Below, one piece after another: positions 36,426-45,895 of a DNA stretch of 64,000 nt. Made by a program: the position numbers and the translations under genes. The notes under the pieces are model-generated. The model made no database searches and was not told the DNA's origin. It worked only from the letters and a program-made list of their open reading frames with translations. Source of the DNA: Lysobacter daejeonensis GH1-9. Lineage in GTDB: Bacteria; Pseudomonadota; Gammaproteobacteria; Xanthomonadales; Xanthomonadaceae. The stretch's first letter is position 1, and the number at the start of each line of letters is the position of its first letter. Location: assembly GCF_000768355.1 (NCBI RefSeq), contig NZ_AVPU01000007.1, forward strand, positions 1 through 64,000, in the 5' to 3' direction.

Positions 36426-37445
36426 ATGCCATCACTGTCGCCGAGTTCCCCACCGCATTGGTTGCTGGTAATCAACGGCAAGTCCGCCGGAGACGAGTCC
36501 CTGCGCGCGGCCGTACTGCGCTTGCGCGCCGAAGGCGTGCGTGCCGATGTGCGGGTGACGTGGGAGGCCGGGGACGCCCAACGCTACGTGGACGAGGCCC
36601 TCGCCGCCGGCGTCACCACGGTCGTGGCCTGCGGAGGCGACGGCACCTTGAGTGAAGTCGTCGCGACGCTCGCCCGCCACGAGGCCGATGCGTCCACCTT
36701 GCCCAGCGTCGGCCTGGTGCCCATGGGCACCGCCAACGACTTTGCCACCGCCGCTGCGCTGCCACTGGAGCCCGAGGTCGCATTGGCGCTGGTGCGCGAG
36801 TCGGCGCCGGTGGACGTGGACCTGCTGCGGGTTGAAGCGGCCGCAGGCGAGGTCCACTGGTGCGCCAACCTTGCCAGCGGCGGCTTCGGCACCGAAGTCA
36901 CCGTCGAGACCGACGAGGGCCTGAAGAAGATGCTTGGTGGCCTGGCCTACCTGGTCACCGGCATCGCGCGGCTGGGCCGCATCGAGCCGGTCCAGGCCCG
37001 CATCGAAGCCGACGATTTCACCTGGGAGGGCGGCTTCATCGCGCTGGGGCTGGGCAATGGGCGCCAGGCCGGGGGTGGCCAGCAGCTGTGCCCGGATGCC
37101 TATATCGACGACGGCCTGCTCGACCTCACCGTGGTGCCGGAACTTTCCGGCGAAGTGGGCGCCACGGTCGGCACGCTGGTCGCGGAAGGACGCCAGGCCG
37201 CCCTCGAACGCGTCGCGGTGCGCCACCGCTGCCGCCAGTTGCGTCTCTCCGGCCCCGCGCCGCTGATGCTCAACCTCGATGGCGAGCCGTGCGAGGCCGA
37301 TCACTTCGATGTCACCTGCGTACCCGGGCGCGTGCGTATGCACTTGCCTGCCGGCTGCCCGCTGCTGCGCGTGCCCGGCAACCCCGAGCCGTTGCTCGAT
37401 ACACCTGCGCCCGAGCCCGGCCTGGACGGTGCGGTGCTCGCCTGA
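36426..37445 (+). CDS. yegS: YegS-like lipid kinase
   Basis: A 339-residue kinase of the diacylglycerol/sphingosine kinase fold. The nucleotide loop [11 protein letters not shown] lies near 69-79 and the [10 protein letters not shown]-like [16 protein letters not shown] near 97-112. [12 protein letters not shown] and [25 protein letters not shown] mark the C-terminal beta-sandwich. No membrane helix is seen. It probably phosphorylates a membrane lipid from the cytoplasmic face; the exact substrate is not fixed by sequence. About 35 residues of low similarity extend beyond the core at the C-terminus. Confidence 0.88.
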   Translation: MPSLSPSSPPHWLLVINGKSAGDESLRAAVLRLRAEGVRADVRVTWEAGDAQRYVDEALAAGVTTVVACGGDGTLSEVVATLARHEADASTLPSVGLVPMGTANDFATAAALPLEPEVALALVRESAPVDVDLLRVEAAAGEVHWCANLASGGFGTEVTVETDEGLKKMLGGLAYLVTGIARLGRIEPVQARIEADDFTWEGGFIALGLGNGRQAGGGQQLCPDAYIDDGLLDLTVVPELSGEVGATVGTLVAEGRQAALERVAVRHRCRQLRLSGPAPLMLNLDGEPCEADHFDVTCVPGRVRMHLPAGCPLLRVPGNPEPLLDTPAPEPGLDGAVLA

Positions 37446-37504
37446 GCCCGCCGTTTGCGCCTGCAACCCTCGCGCGTACGGGACTGAAACGATAGAGTGA
37501 AGGC

Positions 37505-37648
37505 ATGACACTCCGGGCGGACCCGCATTCCCTTCTGGCCAACGTGGGTTGGCGATGGTGGCCCTTCGCCGCCGTCGCCACCGCCCCGTCGCTCCATGAG
37601 GAATTCCCGCGTGATGTCCCCCGCTTCGCTGCAGCCGCAGGCCACTGA
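37505..37648 (+). CDS. trpL: candidate trp leader peptide ORF
   Basis: A 47-codon ORF upstream of and overlapping trpE. Its codons 16-19 read Trp-Arg-Trp-Trp (TGG CGA TGG TGG), an unusual Trp cluster in a region that otherwise encodes no conserved protein. The Trp codons sit in the 5' arm of a 13-bp hairpin (37550-37580). A GAAGG sequence precedes the ATG but with short spacing. The stop (TGA 37646-37648) lies inside the trpE coding sequence, so ribosome stalling on Trp codons could influence trpE translation directly. This is a candidate; coding has not been shown. Confidence 0.55.
   Translation: MTLRADPHSLLANVGWRWWPFAAVATAPSLHEEFPRDVPRFAAAAGH
37550..37580 (+). promoter_or_regulatory. hairpin overlapping Trp codons upstream of trpE
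   Basis: TGGCGATGGTGGC (37550-37562) pairs along all 13 positions, including two G-U pairs, with GCCGCCGTCGCCA (37568-37580) around a 5-nt loop. All three Trp codons lie in the 5' arm. No U-tract follows, so it is not a simple intrinsic terminator; a pause or translational-control role fits better. Confidence 0.6.
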
Positions 37649-39128
37649 CACCCACACCCATGTCCCCGTCGTGCGCGAGGTGCTGTCCGACCTCGACACG
37701 CCGCTGTCGGTGTACCTGAAGCTTGCCGACGGCCCGCACACCTACCTGTTCGAATCGGTCGAGGGCGGCGAGCGCTTTGGCCGCTATTCGATCATCGGCC
37801 TGCCCGCGCGGCGCGTGTATGCCTTCGCTGGCCATACCCTGTTCGTGACCGAGGACGGCGAGCTGGTCGAAAGTCGCACCGTCGAGGATCCGCTGGCCGA
37901 GGTCGAGCGCCTGCGCGCCGCTTATTCCGTGCCGCAGGTGCCCGGACTGCCCGGCTTCACCGGCGGCCTGGTGGGCTGGTTCGGCTTCGAATGCATCCAG
38001 TATCTGGAGCCGCGCCTTGCCGCCGCCAGCGAGGATGATCCGCTGCCCGACGAGTTGGGCACGCCCGACATCCTGCTGATGCAGAGCGAGGAGGTCGCGG
38101 TATTCGACAACCTCAAGGGCCGCCTGTACCTGATCGTGCACGCCGAGGCGAACAACCCGCGCGCCCTGGCCAAGGCCAACCGCCGCCTCGACGAACTGGT
38201 GCACCGGCTGCGCCAGGGCGGGCCCGGCTACCCACAGTCGCTGGAAGGACAGGCGCTGGACGAGGCCGATTTCGTCAGCGGCTTCACCCGCGAGGGCTTC
38301 ATCCAAGCCGTCGAGAAATCCAAGGAGTACATCCGCGCCGGCGACATCTTCCAGGTGGTGCTGAGCCAGCGCCTGAGCGTGCCGTTCAAGGCGCGCCCGG
38401 TGGACGTGTACCGCGCCCTGCGCGCGCTCAACCCGTCGCCGTACATGTATTTCCTCGACGTGGGCGACATGCAGGTGGTGGGCTCTTCGCCGGAGATCCT
38501 GGTGCGCCTGCAACACGACGCGCAGGGCCGTGGCGAGGTGACCGTGCGCCCGATCGCCGGCACCCGTCCGCGCGGCGCCACGCTGGAAGAGGACGACGCA
38601 CTCGAGGCCGAACTGCTGGCCGACCCCAAGGAGCGCGCCGAGCACCTGATGCTGATCGACCTGGGCCGCAACGACGTCGGCCGCGTCAGCAAGCCCGGCA
38701 CCGTGCAGGTGGGCGAGCAGTTCGTGATCGAGCGCTACAGCCACGTCATGCACATCGTCAGCGAAGTCACCGGCGAGTTGCGCGACGGCCTGAGCTACGC
38801 CGACGTGCTGCGTGCCACCTTCCCCGCGGGCACGGTCAGCGGCGCGCCCAAGATCCGCGCGCTGGAGGTGATCCGCGAGCTGGAGCCCACGCGTCGCAAC
38901 GTCTACGCCGGCAGCATCGGCTACCTCGGCTGGAGCGAGCCGGGGCGCAACGGCGATGCCGACACTGCCATCGCCATCCGCACCGCCGTGATCCAGGATG
39001 GCCGGCTGTACGTGCAGGCCGGCGCCGGCATCGTCTACGACTCCGACCCGCAGAAGGAGTGGGAGGAGACGATGAACAAGGGCCGGGCGCTGTTCCGGGC
39101 GGTGGCCGAGGCCGCGCGCGGGCTCTGA
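37614..39128 (+). CDS. trpE: anthranilate synthase component I
   Basis: A 504-residue enzyme that makes anthranilate from chorismate with ammonia delivered by TrpG. The N-terminal feedback-inhibition element appears as [20 protein letters not shown] (near 40-60). The catalytic chorismate-binding part has [52 protein letters not shown] and [10 protein letters not shown]. The ATG at 37614 is 11 nt after a GAGGA box; GTG 37611 and ATG 37596 are alternatives. A Trp-rich leader ORF overlaps its 5' end. trpG, trpD and trpC follow from 40.2 kb. Confidence 0.94.
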   Translation: MSPASLQPQATDTHTHVPVVREVLSDLDTPLSVYLKLADGPHTYLFESVEGGERFGRYSIIGLPARRVYAFAGHTLFVTEDGELVESRTVEDPLAEVERLRAAYSVPQVPGLPGFTGGLVGWFGFECIQYLEPRLAAASEDDPLPDELGTPDILLMQSEEVAVFDNLKGRLYLIVHAEANNPRALAKANRRLDELVHRLRQGGPGYPQSLEGQALDEADFVSGFTREGFIQAVEKSKEYIRAGDIFQVVLSQRLSVPFKARPVDVYRALRALNPSPYMYFLDVGDMQVVGSSPEILVRLQHDAQGRGEVTVRPIAGTRPRGATLEEDDALEAELLADPKERAEHLMLIDLGRNDVGRVSKPGTVQVGEQFVIERYSHVMHIVSEVTGELRDGLSYADVLRATFPAGTVSGAPKIRALEVIRELEPTRRNVYAGSIGYLGWSEPGRNGDADTAIAIRTAVIQDGRLYVQAGAGIVYDSDPQKEWEETMNKGRALFRAVAEAARGL

Positions 39129-39277
39129 GAGTCTTCCAGGCAGGGCAGGCGGTCATCGGTAGCGGACGACCGGTGGCCCCGTGACGACCGTCACAACGTT
39201 TTCTTCACATAAGCGGCCCTTCAATGGGTCGGGGGAATCCATGCGGCATCGGTGACGTGACCCAAAGGGGGGCTGCC

Positions 39278-39994
39278 ATGCAAGTGGTCCACGAGTCGAA
39301 GGTCCTGGCCCGTTTTTCCAACGGCCATCCGCAACAGATCGAGCTGGTGTGCCCGCATTGCCTGCGCGAGGCCACCTTCAGTCCGGTCGCTTGGCACCAG
39401 CACGCGCGCCTGCTGGCGGTGGCCGAGGCCGCGTGTCCACGCTGCAGCGGCGACGTGATGTTCCTGCTCAAGTTCGACCGCCACGATGATCAGGTGCCAC
39501 CCATCCTCTACATTGATCCGCCCGCTAGCGGCCGCGAACTTGTGGCCGGGGTGGATCACCTGCGCACCCTTTCCGCCCCGCTGGGCCGAACCTACGAATC
39601 GGCGGTCAAGCTGTTCAACCATGCCGAGTGGGGCGCTTCGGCGATCACCCTGCGCCACTTCCTCGATGGACTGGCCAAGCGTCTGCTGGGCCCCGACAAG
39701 CGCGAGCTGCCGCTCACGCGGCAGCTGGATGCCCTGGTCAAGGACGTCGACCTGGCCAAGCCACTACAGAACATCGCCCAGCTGTTGGCCCCCAGCGGCG
39801 CCATTGGCCACCGGTTCGAGGATGAAGCCACCATCGACCGCGAGGTGGCGGTGCAGCTGATCGAACTGACCGAAGGGCTGGTCAGTTACCTCGTGGTGCT
39901 GCCGGCCATGCTGGCCGAGACCAAGGCCAGCATCGGCAGCACGCCGGTGCCGCTGCGTCGCGAGGACGTGGTGGAGATCCGCTCGCGCGGCTGA
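39278..39994 (+). CDS. zinc-ribbon protein, DUF4145-like
   Basis: A 238-residue protein of unknown function. An N-terminal treble-clef/zinc ribbon is formed by CPHC (near 25-28) and CPRC (near 54-57). The rest is helical: LSAPLGRTYESAVKLFNHAEWGASAITLRHFLDGLAKRLLG and RQLDALVKDVDLAKPLQNIAQLLAPSGAIGHRF, resembling DUF4145, whose members often accompany nucleases or defence genes; the match is a judgement, not a search result. The ATG at 39278 follows a strong AAAGGGGGG ribosome-binding site. It interrupts the trpE-trpG pair without obvious link to tryptophan synthesis. Confidence 0.72.
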   Translation: MQVVHESKVLARFSNGHPQQIELVCPHCLREATFSPVAWHQHARLLAVAEAACPRCSGDVMFLLKFDRHDDQVPPILYIDPPASGRELVAGVDHLRTLSAPLGRTYESAVKLFNHAEWGASAITLRHFLDGLAKRLLGPDKRELPLTRQLDALVKDVDLAKPLQNIAQLLAPSGAIGHRFEDEATIDREVAVQLIELTEGLVSYLVVLPAMLAETKASIGSTPVPLRREDVVEIRSRG

Positions 39995-40021
39995 CCGGGC
40001 GACGCGCACGGTCGAGCCACC

Positions 40022-40058
40022 GCGGCCGGCTTGCCTTGGGCAGCCGGCCGCGCTGTTT
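40022..40058 (+). terminator. terminator-like hairpin before trpG
   Basis: GCGGCCGGC..GCC (40022-40035) pairs with GGC.GCCGGCCGC (40039-40051), then GCTGTTTCT follows. It probably ends the zinc-ribbon transcript and separates it from trpGDC. Confidence 0.65.
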
Positions 40059-40222
40059 CTGCCTTCCTGCGCGCCCGGTTGCAGAAGGAACCAACCGGAT
40101 GCGGCACAATGGGCGTCTGCCACCGCGGCAGGCGCGCGATACCGCGCGCGGGGTACGGGAGCGGGCCGCCACGGCGCCTGGGCCGGCCACGATGTACGCG
40201 GGATCCCGGCCGGAGGCGCGCC

Positions 40223-40804
40223 ATGCTGTTGATGATCGACAACTACGACTCGTTCACCTGGAACCTCGTCCAGTACCTGCAATCGCTGGGCGCCGAGGTC
40301 AAGGTGGTTCGCAACGACGAACTCACCGTGCCGCAGATCCGCGCGTTGGCGCCGGAGCGGATCGTCATCTCGCCCGGCCCGTGCACGCCCAACGAAGCCG
40401 GCGTTTCGGTCGACGTGATTCGCGAACTGGGCCAGGACACGCCGGTGCTGGGCGTGTGCCTCGGCCACCAGAGCATCGGCCAGGCCTACGGCGGCGACGT
40501 GATCCGCGCGAAGAACATCATGCACGGCAAGACCTCGCGCATCCGCCACGAGGGACGCGGCGTGTTCGCCGGCCTGCCCGATGCCTACGAGGCCACGCGC
40601 TACCACTCGCTGGTGGTCGACCGCGGCACGTTGCCCGGTAGCCTTGAAGTCACCGCCTGGACCGAGAACCCCGACGGTTCCTTCGAGGAAATCATGGGCC
40701 TGCGCCACCGCGAGCATCCAGTCGAAGGCGTGCAGTTCCATCCCGAGTCGATCCTCACCGAGCACGGCCACGCGCTGCTGCGCAACTTCCTCGAGCGCAC
40801 CTGA
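40223..40804 (+). CDS. trpG: anthranilate synthase component II (glutamine amidotransferase)
   Basis: A 193-residue class I amidotransferase supplying ammonia to TrpE. It starts [18 protein letters not shown]. The oxyanion and nucleophile region is [13 protein letters not shown] and [11 protein letters not shown] (Cys79), and the His-Glu pair is in [12 protein letters not shown]. Both catalytic elements are intact. It is first of the trpG-trpD-ABM-trpC-HAD operon, with 30 bp to trpD. The fold could also serve 4-amino-4-deoxychorismate synthase, as in some bacteria, but no pabB is nearby. Confidence 0.94.
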   Translation: MLLMIDNYDSFTWNLVQYLQSLGAEVKVVRNDELTVPQIRALAPERIVISPGPCTPNEAGVSVDVIRELGQDTPVLGVCLGHQSIGQAYGGDVIRAKNIMHGKTSRIRHEGRGVFAGLPDAYEATRYHSLVVDRGTLPGSLEVTAWTENPDGSFEEIMGLRHREHPVEGVQFHPESILTEHGHALLRNFLERT

Positions 40805-40834
40805 ACCGCGACGCGATCCAGACCCGGAGCCCCC

Positions 40835-41872
40835 ATGCCGATCACCCCGCAGGAAGCCCTGCAGCGCACCATCGAGCACCGCGAGATCTTCCACGACGAG
40901 ATGGTCGACCTGATGCGCATGGTCATGCGCGGCGAGGTCTCGCCGGTGATGACCGCGGCCATCTTCACCGGCCTGCGGGTCAAGAAGGAAACCGTCGGCG
41001 AGATCGCCGGCGCGGCCACGGTGATGCGCGAGCTGTCGCGCAAGGTCCACGTGGCCGACCGCAACCATCTGGTGGATATCGTCGGCACCGGCGGCGATGG
41101 CGGCAACACCTTCAACATCTCCACGGCCAGCACCTTCGTCATCGCCGCGGCCGGTGGCAAGGTGGCCAAGCACGGCGGACGCAGCGTGTCGTCCAGCTCG
41201 GGTAGCGCCGACGCTCTCGAAGCGCTGGGCGCCGCCATCGAGCTGCCGCCCGAGCAGGTCGCGCAGTGTCTGGACACCTGCGGCATCGGTTTCATGTACG
41301 CGCCGCTGCACCACCCGGCCATGAAGGTGGTCGCGCCGGTGCGCCGCGAGATGGGCGTGCGCACCCTGTTCAACATCCTCGGCCCGCTGACCAACCCGGC
41401 CGATGCGCCCAACATCCTGATGGGCGTGTTCCACCCCGACCTGGTCGGCATCCAGGTGCGCGTGCTGCAGGAGCTGGGCGCACAGCGCGCGCTGGTGGTG
41501 TGGGGCCGCGACGGCATGGACGAGATCTCGCTCGGTGCCGCCACCCTGGTAGGTGAATTGCGCGACGGCGTGGTGCGCGAGTACGAGGTCCACCCGGAAG
41601 ACTTCGGCATCGCCATGGCCGCCAGCCGCAACCTGCGCGTGGCCAATGCGCAGGAGTCCATCGCGATGGTGCGGCAGGCGCTGGACAATGAAGCCTGCCT
41701 GCCGCGCGAAATTGTCGCGCTCAATGCCGGTGCGGCCCTGTACGTGGCCGGCATTGCCGATTCGATTGCCGATGGCATCGCGCGCGCGCGTGAGGTCATC
41801 GCCTCCGGTGCGGCGCGCGCGCGCATGGAGACCTTCGTGCGCCTGACCCGCGAACTGGCCGGAGCCGCCTGA
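40835..41872 (+). CDS. trpD: anthranilate phosphoribosyltransferase
   Basis: A 345-residue enzyme joining anthranilate to PRPP. Characteristic elements are the PRPP loop [17 protein letters not shown] (near 79-95), [22 protein letters not shown] (near 110-131), [26 protein letters not shown] and [16 protein letters not shown]. The length and motifs are complete. The downstream ABM gene starts 2 bp after the stop. Confidence 0.95.
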   Translation: MPITPQEALQRTIEHREIFHDEMVDLMRMVMRGEVSPVMTAAIFTGLRVKKETVGEIAGAATVMRELSRKVHVADRNHLVDIVGTGGDGGNTFNISTASTFVIAAAGGKVAKHGGRSVSSSSGSADALEALGAAIELPPEQVAQCLDTCGIGFMYAPLHHPAMKVVAPVRREMGVRTLFNILGPLTNPADAPNILMGVFHPDLVGIQVRVLQELGAQRALVVWGRDGMDEISLGAATLVGELRDGVVREYEVHPEDFGIAMAASRNLRVANAQESIAMVRQALDNEACLPREIVALNAGAALYVAGIADSIADGIARAREVIASGAARARMETFVRLTRELAGAA

Positions 41873-41874
41873 GC

Positions 41875-42219
41875 ATGAGCGCCGATCGCTTCGCCCGGCT
41901 GCCGGAGCCGCCGTACTACATGGTGGCGTTCACCTCGCTACGCACCGACGCCGACGACACCGGCTACGCCGAGGCCGCCGAGCGCATGCTCGAGCTTGCG
42001 GCGCAGCAGCCCGGCTTCCTCGGCGCCGAATCCACCCGCGATGCCGACGGCTTCGGCATCACCCTCAGCTACTGGACCGATGAGCGCGCCATCCTCGCGT
42101 GGAAGCATCAGGCCGAGCATGCGGCCACCCGTGCCATCGGCCGCGCGCGCTGGTACAGCCACTACGAATTGCGCGTGGCCAAGGTCGAGCGCGCCTATGG
42201 ATTTGGACGAACCGCATGA
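41875..42219 (+). CDS. antibiotic biosynthesis monooxygenase (ABM)-domain protein
   Basis: A 114-residue ferredoxin-like alpha/beta protein with the ABM pattern: [41 protein letters not shown] (beta-alpha-beta) and [46 protein letters not shown]. Small ABM proteins act as monooxygenases, heme-degrading enzymes or detoxifiers of quinones; the role here is unknown. It is squeezed between trpD (2-bp gap) and trpC (4-bp ATGA overlap), so it is almost certainly co-translated with the trp operon. Confidence 0.87.
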   Translation: MSADRFARLPEPPYYMVAFTSLRTDADDTGYAEAAERMLELAAQQPGFLGAESTRDADGFGITLSYWTDERAILAWKHQAEHAATRAIGRARWYSHYELRVAKVERAYGFGRTA

Positions 42220-43010
42220 GTGACATCCTCAACCGCATCCTCGCCCGCAAGGCCGAGGAGATCGAGCAGCGCAGCCGGGTGCGCCCGCTGGAGGAGCTGC
42301 GCGCCCGCGCGCAGCAGCAGCAGCCGGCCGCACGCGGCTTCGTGCGCGCCATCCAGCACAAGCTCGACGCCGGCGACGCGGCGGTGATCGCCGAGGTCAA
42401 GAAGGCCAGCCCGTCGAAGGGCCTGATCCGCAAGGACTTCAACCCGGCCGCGATCGCGCGCAGCTACGAGGCCGGCGGCGCCGCGTGCCTGTCGGTGTTG
42501 ACCGACGTCGACTTCTTCCAGGGCAGCAATGCCTACCTGACCGAGGCGCGCGCCGCCTGCGCGCTGCCGGTGATCCGCAAGGACTTCATCATCGATCCGT
42601 ACCAGGTCTACGAGGCGCGCATGATCGGCGCCGACGCCATCCTGCTGATCGTTGCCGCGCTCGAGGACGGGCCGATGATCGAGATGGCCAATCTTGCGCA
42701 CGAGCTGGGCATGGACGTGCTGGTGGAAGTGCATGACATCGACGAGCTCGAGCGTGCGCTGCAGACCGACTGCCAGCTCATCGGCGTCAACAACCGCAAC
42801 CTGCGCACCTTCGAGGTATCGCTGGACACGTCGTTGGAGCTGAAGGCCGCGATGCCCGCCGACCGCATCATGGTCACCGAGAGCGGCATCGGCAGCCGCG
42901 AAGACGTGGCCCGCATGCGCGGCGCCGGCATCCACACCTTCCTGGTCGGCGAGTCGTTCATGCGCCAGCCCGACCCGGGCGCCGCGCTCCAGTCGATGTT
43001 CACCGCATGA
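42216..43010 (+). CDS. trpC: indole-3-glycerol phosphate synthase
   Basis: A 264-residue TIM-barrel enzyme that closes the indole ring. Motifs are [18 protein letters not shown] (catalytic Lys region, near 55-72), [67 protein letters not shown] and VTESGI. It is a stand-alone trpC without fused trpF. It overlaps the ABM gene by ATGA, and the downstream HAD gene overlaps its stop, so expression is tightly coupled. Confidence 0.95.
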   Translation: MSDILNRILARKAEEIEQRSRVRPLEELRARAQQQQPAARGFVRAIQHKLDAGDAAVIAEVKKASPSKGLIRKDFNPAAIARSYEAGGAACLSVLTDVDFFQGSNAYLTEARAACALPVIRKDFIIDPYQVYEARMIGADAILLIVAALEDGPMIEMANLAHELGMDVLVEVHDIDELERALQTDCQLIGVNNRNLRTFEVSLDTSLELKAAMPADRIMVTESGIGSREDVARMRGAGIHTFLVGESFMRQPDPGAALQSMFTA

Positions 43011-43756
43011 GCAGCGACGACGCGATGTCCGCGGCGCCGCGGACCTACCCCGGGGTACGTGCTGACGCCCCGCTGGTGGTGTTCGATTTCGACCACACCC
43101 TGTACGACGGCGATTCCGGCACGCACCTGTTCGCCTGGCTGGTGAAGCGGCAGTGGTGGCGTCGCGCGCTGGCACTGCTGCTCGCGCCGGTGTTCGCGCC
43201 GCTGATTGCCTTCCTGCCCACGCGCCGCCGCGGCATCTCGGCGTTCGTCTGGGCCGGCTCGCTGGGCATGCGCGGCGTCGCGGATTTCAACGCGGCCATC
43301 GACCGCTATGTCGCGCTCCACGCCGACGAAATTCGTGGCCGCCTGCTGCCTATCGCATTGGACGTGCTGCATCGCCACCGCGAAGCCGGGGACCAGGTGG
43401 TGGTCGCCACCGGCGCCCCCCCCGAACTGGCCCGCGCAATCCTCGCCTTCGTCGCCCACGAGGACGTGCCGGTGGTCGGCACCGAAGTCGTGCCGCGTTT
43501 GGGGGGCGTCGGCCCGCGCCGCCACTGCCACCACGCCATGAAGATGGTGATGCTGCGCCAGGCCGGTTTCACCGCGCCGGTGGCGATGGCCTACACCGAC
43601 AGCAGCGCCGACCTGCCGCTGCTGCAGGCGGCGGCGCGGCCGGTGGTGGTCAACCCTAAGCCCTCGCGCGTGGCGATGTTTCGCCGGCTGCTGCCGGCCG
43701 GCACGCCCATCCTCAACTGGGGATGCCCGGGCCGCGCGGGCGACCCGGTGACCTGA
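43007..43756 (+). CDS. HAD-superfamily IB hydrolase (SerB-like)
   Basis: A 249-residue phosphatase-like protein. Motif [12 protein letters not shown] (near 25-35), has both catalytic Asp residues. Motif II is [13 protein letters not shown] and motif [19 protein letters not shown]. One hydrophobic stretch (about 50-70, [17 protein letters not shown]) could be a membrane-associated helix, common in HAD-IB members related to phosphoserine phosphatase. The substrate is uncertain. The start overlaps the trpC stop by 4 bp. Confidence 0.85.
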   Translation: MSSDDAMSAAPRTYPGVRADAPLVVFDFDHTLYDGDSGTHLFAWLVKRQWWRRALALLLAPVFAPLIAFLPTRRRGISAFVWAGSLGMRGVADFNAAIDRYVALHADEIRGRLLPIALDVLHRHREAGDQVVVATGAPPELARAILAFVAHEDVPVVGTEVVPRLGGVGPRRHCHHAMKMVMLRQAGFTAPVAMAYTDSSADLPLLQAAARPVVVNPKPSRVAMFRRLLPAGTPILNWGCPGRAGDPVT

Positions 43757-43757
43757 C

Positions 43758-44141
43758 TCAATCGCGCTGCGGCGCGTCCAGGTCGCGGAAGAACTCCGCG
43801 AAGGTGTGCTCGGCGTAATCGCGGAACTCGCCGGCATCGTAGAAGCGCCCGTAGCAGCGCTTGCAGCTTTCGAACCAGATGTGCGGCTGCTGCGGGTCCA
43901 CCATGCGGATCAGCGGGCTCTGCGGGCAACTGGGGCACTTGATCCGGTCGACATGGTTGTACTCGGCGCCCACCTCTGCGTCGCCGGTGTCGATCGTCTC
44001 GGCGTCGTCCTTCAGCCGCTCATGTTCCAGCATTTCGAACCACAAGCCGCGGCAGCGGGTGCAGCGGTCGGCATGGCCGTTCACGTGGGCGACGCGCTCC
44101 ATCGGCGCGCCGCACTTGGGGCAGAGCAGGGCGTCGCTCAT
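43758..44141 (-). CDS. zinc-ribbon (zf-TFIIB) domain protein
   Basis: A 127-residue protein with two zinc-ribbon units. The first is LLCPKCGAPMERV ... DRCTRCRGLWFEMLEHERL (residues about 6-45), the zf-TFIIB pattern. The second is IKCPSCPQSPLIRMV ... FESCKRCYGRFYDAGEF (about 68-107). No DNA-binding or enzymatic role is known for this family. It lies 6 bp downstream of clp on the same strand, so probably shares its transcript. Confidence 0.87.
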   Translation of the reverse strand: MSDALLCPKCGAPMERVAHVNGHADRCTRCRGLWFEMLEHERLKDDAETIDTGDAEVGAEYNHVDRIKCPSCPQSPLIRMVDPQQPHIWFESCKRCYGRFYDAGEFRDYAEHTFAEFFRDLDAPQRD

Positions 44142-44147
44142 GACGCC

Positions 44148-44837
44148 TCAGCGGGTGCCGTACAGCACCACGGTCTTGCCGCGGGCATGCAGCTTGCCGT
44201 CGGCCTGCAGCTTCTTCAGGACGCGGCCGGCCATCTCGCGCGAGCAGCCCACCAGGCGCGACAGCTCCTGGCGCGAGACGCGGATCTGGGTGCCGTCCGG
44301 GTGGCTCATCGCTTCCGGTTCCTTCGCCAGGTCGTGCAGGGCGCGGACGATGCGGTCGGTCACGTCGAGGAAGGCCAGGCGGCCTGCCTTGCGGCTGGTG
44401 TCCAGCAACCGGCGCGAGATCTGTGCGCCAATCGCGTACAGCAGCTTCGGCGCATCCGCGGCCATGCGGGTCAGCAGCAGGTCGTAGAAGCGCTCGTGGC
44501 CGATCTCGGCCAGCTCGCAGACGCTGCGTGTGCGCAGGATGACCTCGCGCTGGGTGCTCTCGATGAACAGTCCCAGCTCGCCGACGAACTCGCCGGCGCC
44601 GAAGTAGCCCAGCACGAGTTCGCGGCCGTCTTCCTCCTCGGCGATGATGCTGACCGAGCCGGAGACCACGTAGTACAGCGTGCTGGCCGGGTCGCCCGGA
44701 CGGAACACGTCCGTGCGCGACGGGTAGCGGCGGCGGTGGCAGTGGGCGAGGAAGCGTTCAATGGTGGCCCCGTCAGGCATGAGGGGGCTGGTTCGGCGCA
44801 GGACTGTCACGGATTCGTCGACCGGTCTGTTGGGCAT
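44148..44837 (-). CDS. clp: Clp, CRP/FNR-family global regulator
   Basis: A 229-residue CRP-like protein. The cyclic-nucleotide-binding domain (about 22-140) carries YYVVSGSVSIIAEEEDGRELVLGYFGAGEFVGELGLF. The helix-turn-helix is VSRQELSRLVGCSREMAGRVLKKLQADG (about 187-214). At the position of the cAMP-binding Ser of E. coli CRP the sequence has Arg-Glu (R97-E98), the feature that makes Xanthomonas Clp respond to cyclic di-GMP instead of cAMP. Clp controls extracellular enzymes, EPS and antibiotic production in this family. It is divergent from speD, the conserved neighbour in Xanthomonadaceae. Confidence 0.94.
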   Translation of the reverse strand: MPNRPVDESVTVLRRTSPLMPDGATIERFLAHCHRRRYPSRTDVFRPGDPASTLYYVVSGSVSIIAEEEDGRELVLGYFGAGEFVGELGLFIESTQREVILRTRSVCELAEIGHERFYDLLLTRMAADAPKLLYAIGAQISRRLLDTSRKAGRLAFLDVTDRIVRALHDLAKEPEAMSHPDGTQIRVSRQELSRLVGCSREMAGRVLKKLQADGKLHARGKTVVLYGTR

Positions 44838-44934
44838 TGAGTCAGGATTCAGCTACATGATGGAGCTTAGGGCCTACCGGGCAATGTCGCAAATGGTCAG
44901 AACCTGTCCTAGTGCGGCAAGCGTCCCGGAACGG

Positions 44935-44950
44935 TGTGAAGACGGTCGCG
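44935..44950. promoter_or_regulatory. candidate Clp/CRP-type binding site
   Basis: TGTGA-N6-TCGCG: one perfect CRP half-site and one half-site matching at three of five positions, in the 179-bp divergent clp-speD region. An overlapping GTGAA/TTCAC dyad runs from 44936 to 44956. Autoregulation of clp is plausible but unproven. Confidence 0.4.
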
Positions 44951-45016
44951 TTTCACCCCCGGGGGCGAAATTGCCCCATAATTGCCCCCCTTCCTCGCCT
45001 CACCGGGACAAAGACC

Positions 45017-45811
45017 GTGGTCAAGCCGTTGCCGCGCTTGCGGCTGCAGGGTTTCAACAACCTCACCAAGGCCCTGTCGTTCAACATCTATGACGTGTGC
45101 TACGCCGCCTCCGAAGACGAGCGTCGCCGCTACATCGAGTACATCGACGAGGCTTACAACGCCGACCGCCTGACCCAGATCCTGACGGATGTGGCCGAGA
45201 TCATCGGTGCCAACATCCTCAACATCGCGCGCCAGGACTACGACCCGCAGGGTGCGTCGGTCACCATCCTCATCTCCGAGGAGCCGGTGATCGACAAGAA
45301 GGCCGCGGGCAAGGACGTGATTTCCGACGCCGTGGTCGCGCACATGGACAAGTCGCACATCACCGTGCACACCTATCCGGAAACCCATCCGGACAGCGGC
45401 ATCGCGACCTTCCGATGCGATATCGACGTCGCCACCTGCGGCGTGATCTCGCCGCTGAAGGCGTTGAACTACCTGATCGAGAGCCTTGAGTCGGACATCG
45501 TGATCATGGACTACCGCGTCCGTGGCTTCACCCGCGACATCAAGGGCAAGAAGCACTACATCGACCACAAGATCAACTCGATCCAGGATTACCTGGCCAA
45601 GAACGTGAAGTCGCGCTACGAGATGCTCGACGTGAACGTCTACCAGGAAAACATCTTCCACACCAAGATGCACCTGAAGGAGTTCGACCTCGACAACTAC
45701 CTGTTCGAGGAGAAGGCCAAGAACCTCTCGTTCAAGGACCGCATGAAGATCGAGGCGCGCCTCAAGCGCGAGATCGAAGAGCTGTACCACGGCCGCAACC
45801 TGGCCGACTGA
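45017..45811 (+). CDS. speD: S-adenosylmethionine decarboxylase proenzyme (E. coli type)
   Basis: A 264-residue class 1A SAM decarboxylase that provides decarboxylated SAM for spermidine. The self-cleavage site [12 protein letters not shown] lies near residue 113, where Ser becomes the pyruvoyl group. The whole protein is collinear with E. coli SpeD, from [20 protein letters not shown] to [16 protein letters not shown]. The start is GTG at 45017 ([15 protein letters not shown]); no ATG is available. A CATAAT box at 44977-44982 is a likely -10. It is monocistronic, ended by a 13-bp hairpin. Confidence 0.94.
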   Translation: MVKPLPRLRLQGFNNLTKALSFNIYDVCYAASEDERRRYIEYIDEAYNADRLTQILTDVAEIIGANILNIARQDYDPQGASVTILISEEPVIDKKAAGKDVISDAVVAHMDKSHITVHTYPETHPDSGIATFRCDIDVATCGVISPLKALNYLIESLESDIVIMDYRVRGFTRDIKGKKHYIDHKINSIQDYLAKNVKSRYEMLDVNVYQENIFHTKMHLKEFDLDNYLFEEKAKNLSFKDRMKIEARLKREIEELYHGRNLAD

Positions 45812-45838
45812 TCAGGATCGTTGGTCCAAGGCAACACC

Positions 45839-45872
45839 CAGAAGCGCCGGCCATGCCGGCGTTTCTGCGTTT
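45839..45872 (+). terminator. speD terminator
   Basis: A 13-bp stem, CAGAAGCGCCGGC with GCCGGCGTTTCTG (one G-U), loop CAT, then CGTTT. Confidence 0.82.
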
Positions 45873-45895
45873 GGGGTTCAGAACAGCGTGCCAAA

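Noticed and set aside
36432-38753. 773-codon minus-strand ORF across yegS and trpE
   Set aside because: It lies wholly antisense to two well-supported genes and crosses their boundary; its composition is typical of shadow frames.
40079-40110. TTGCAG/CACAAT as a trpG promoter
   Set aside because: The spacer would be 20 bp, outside the usual range.
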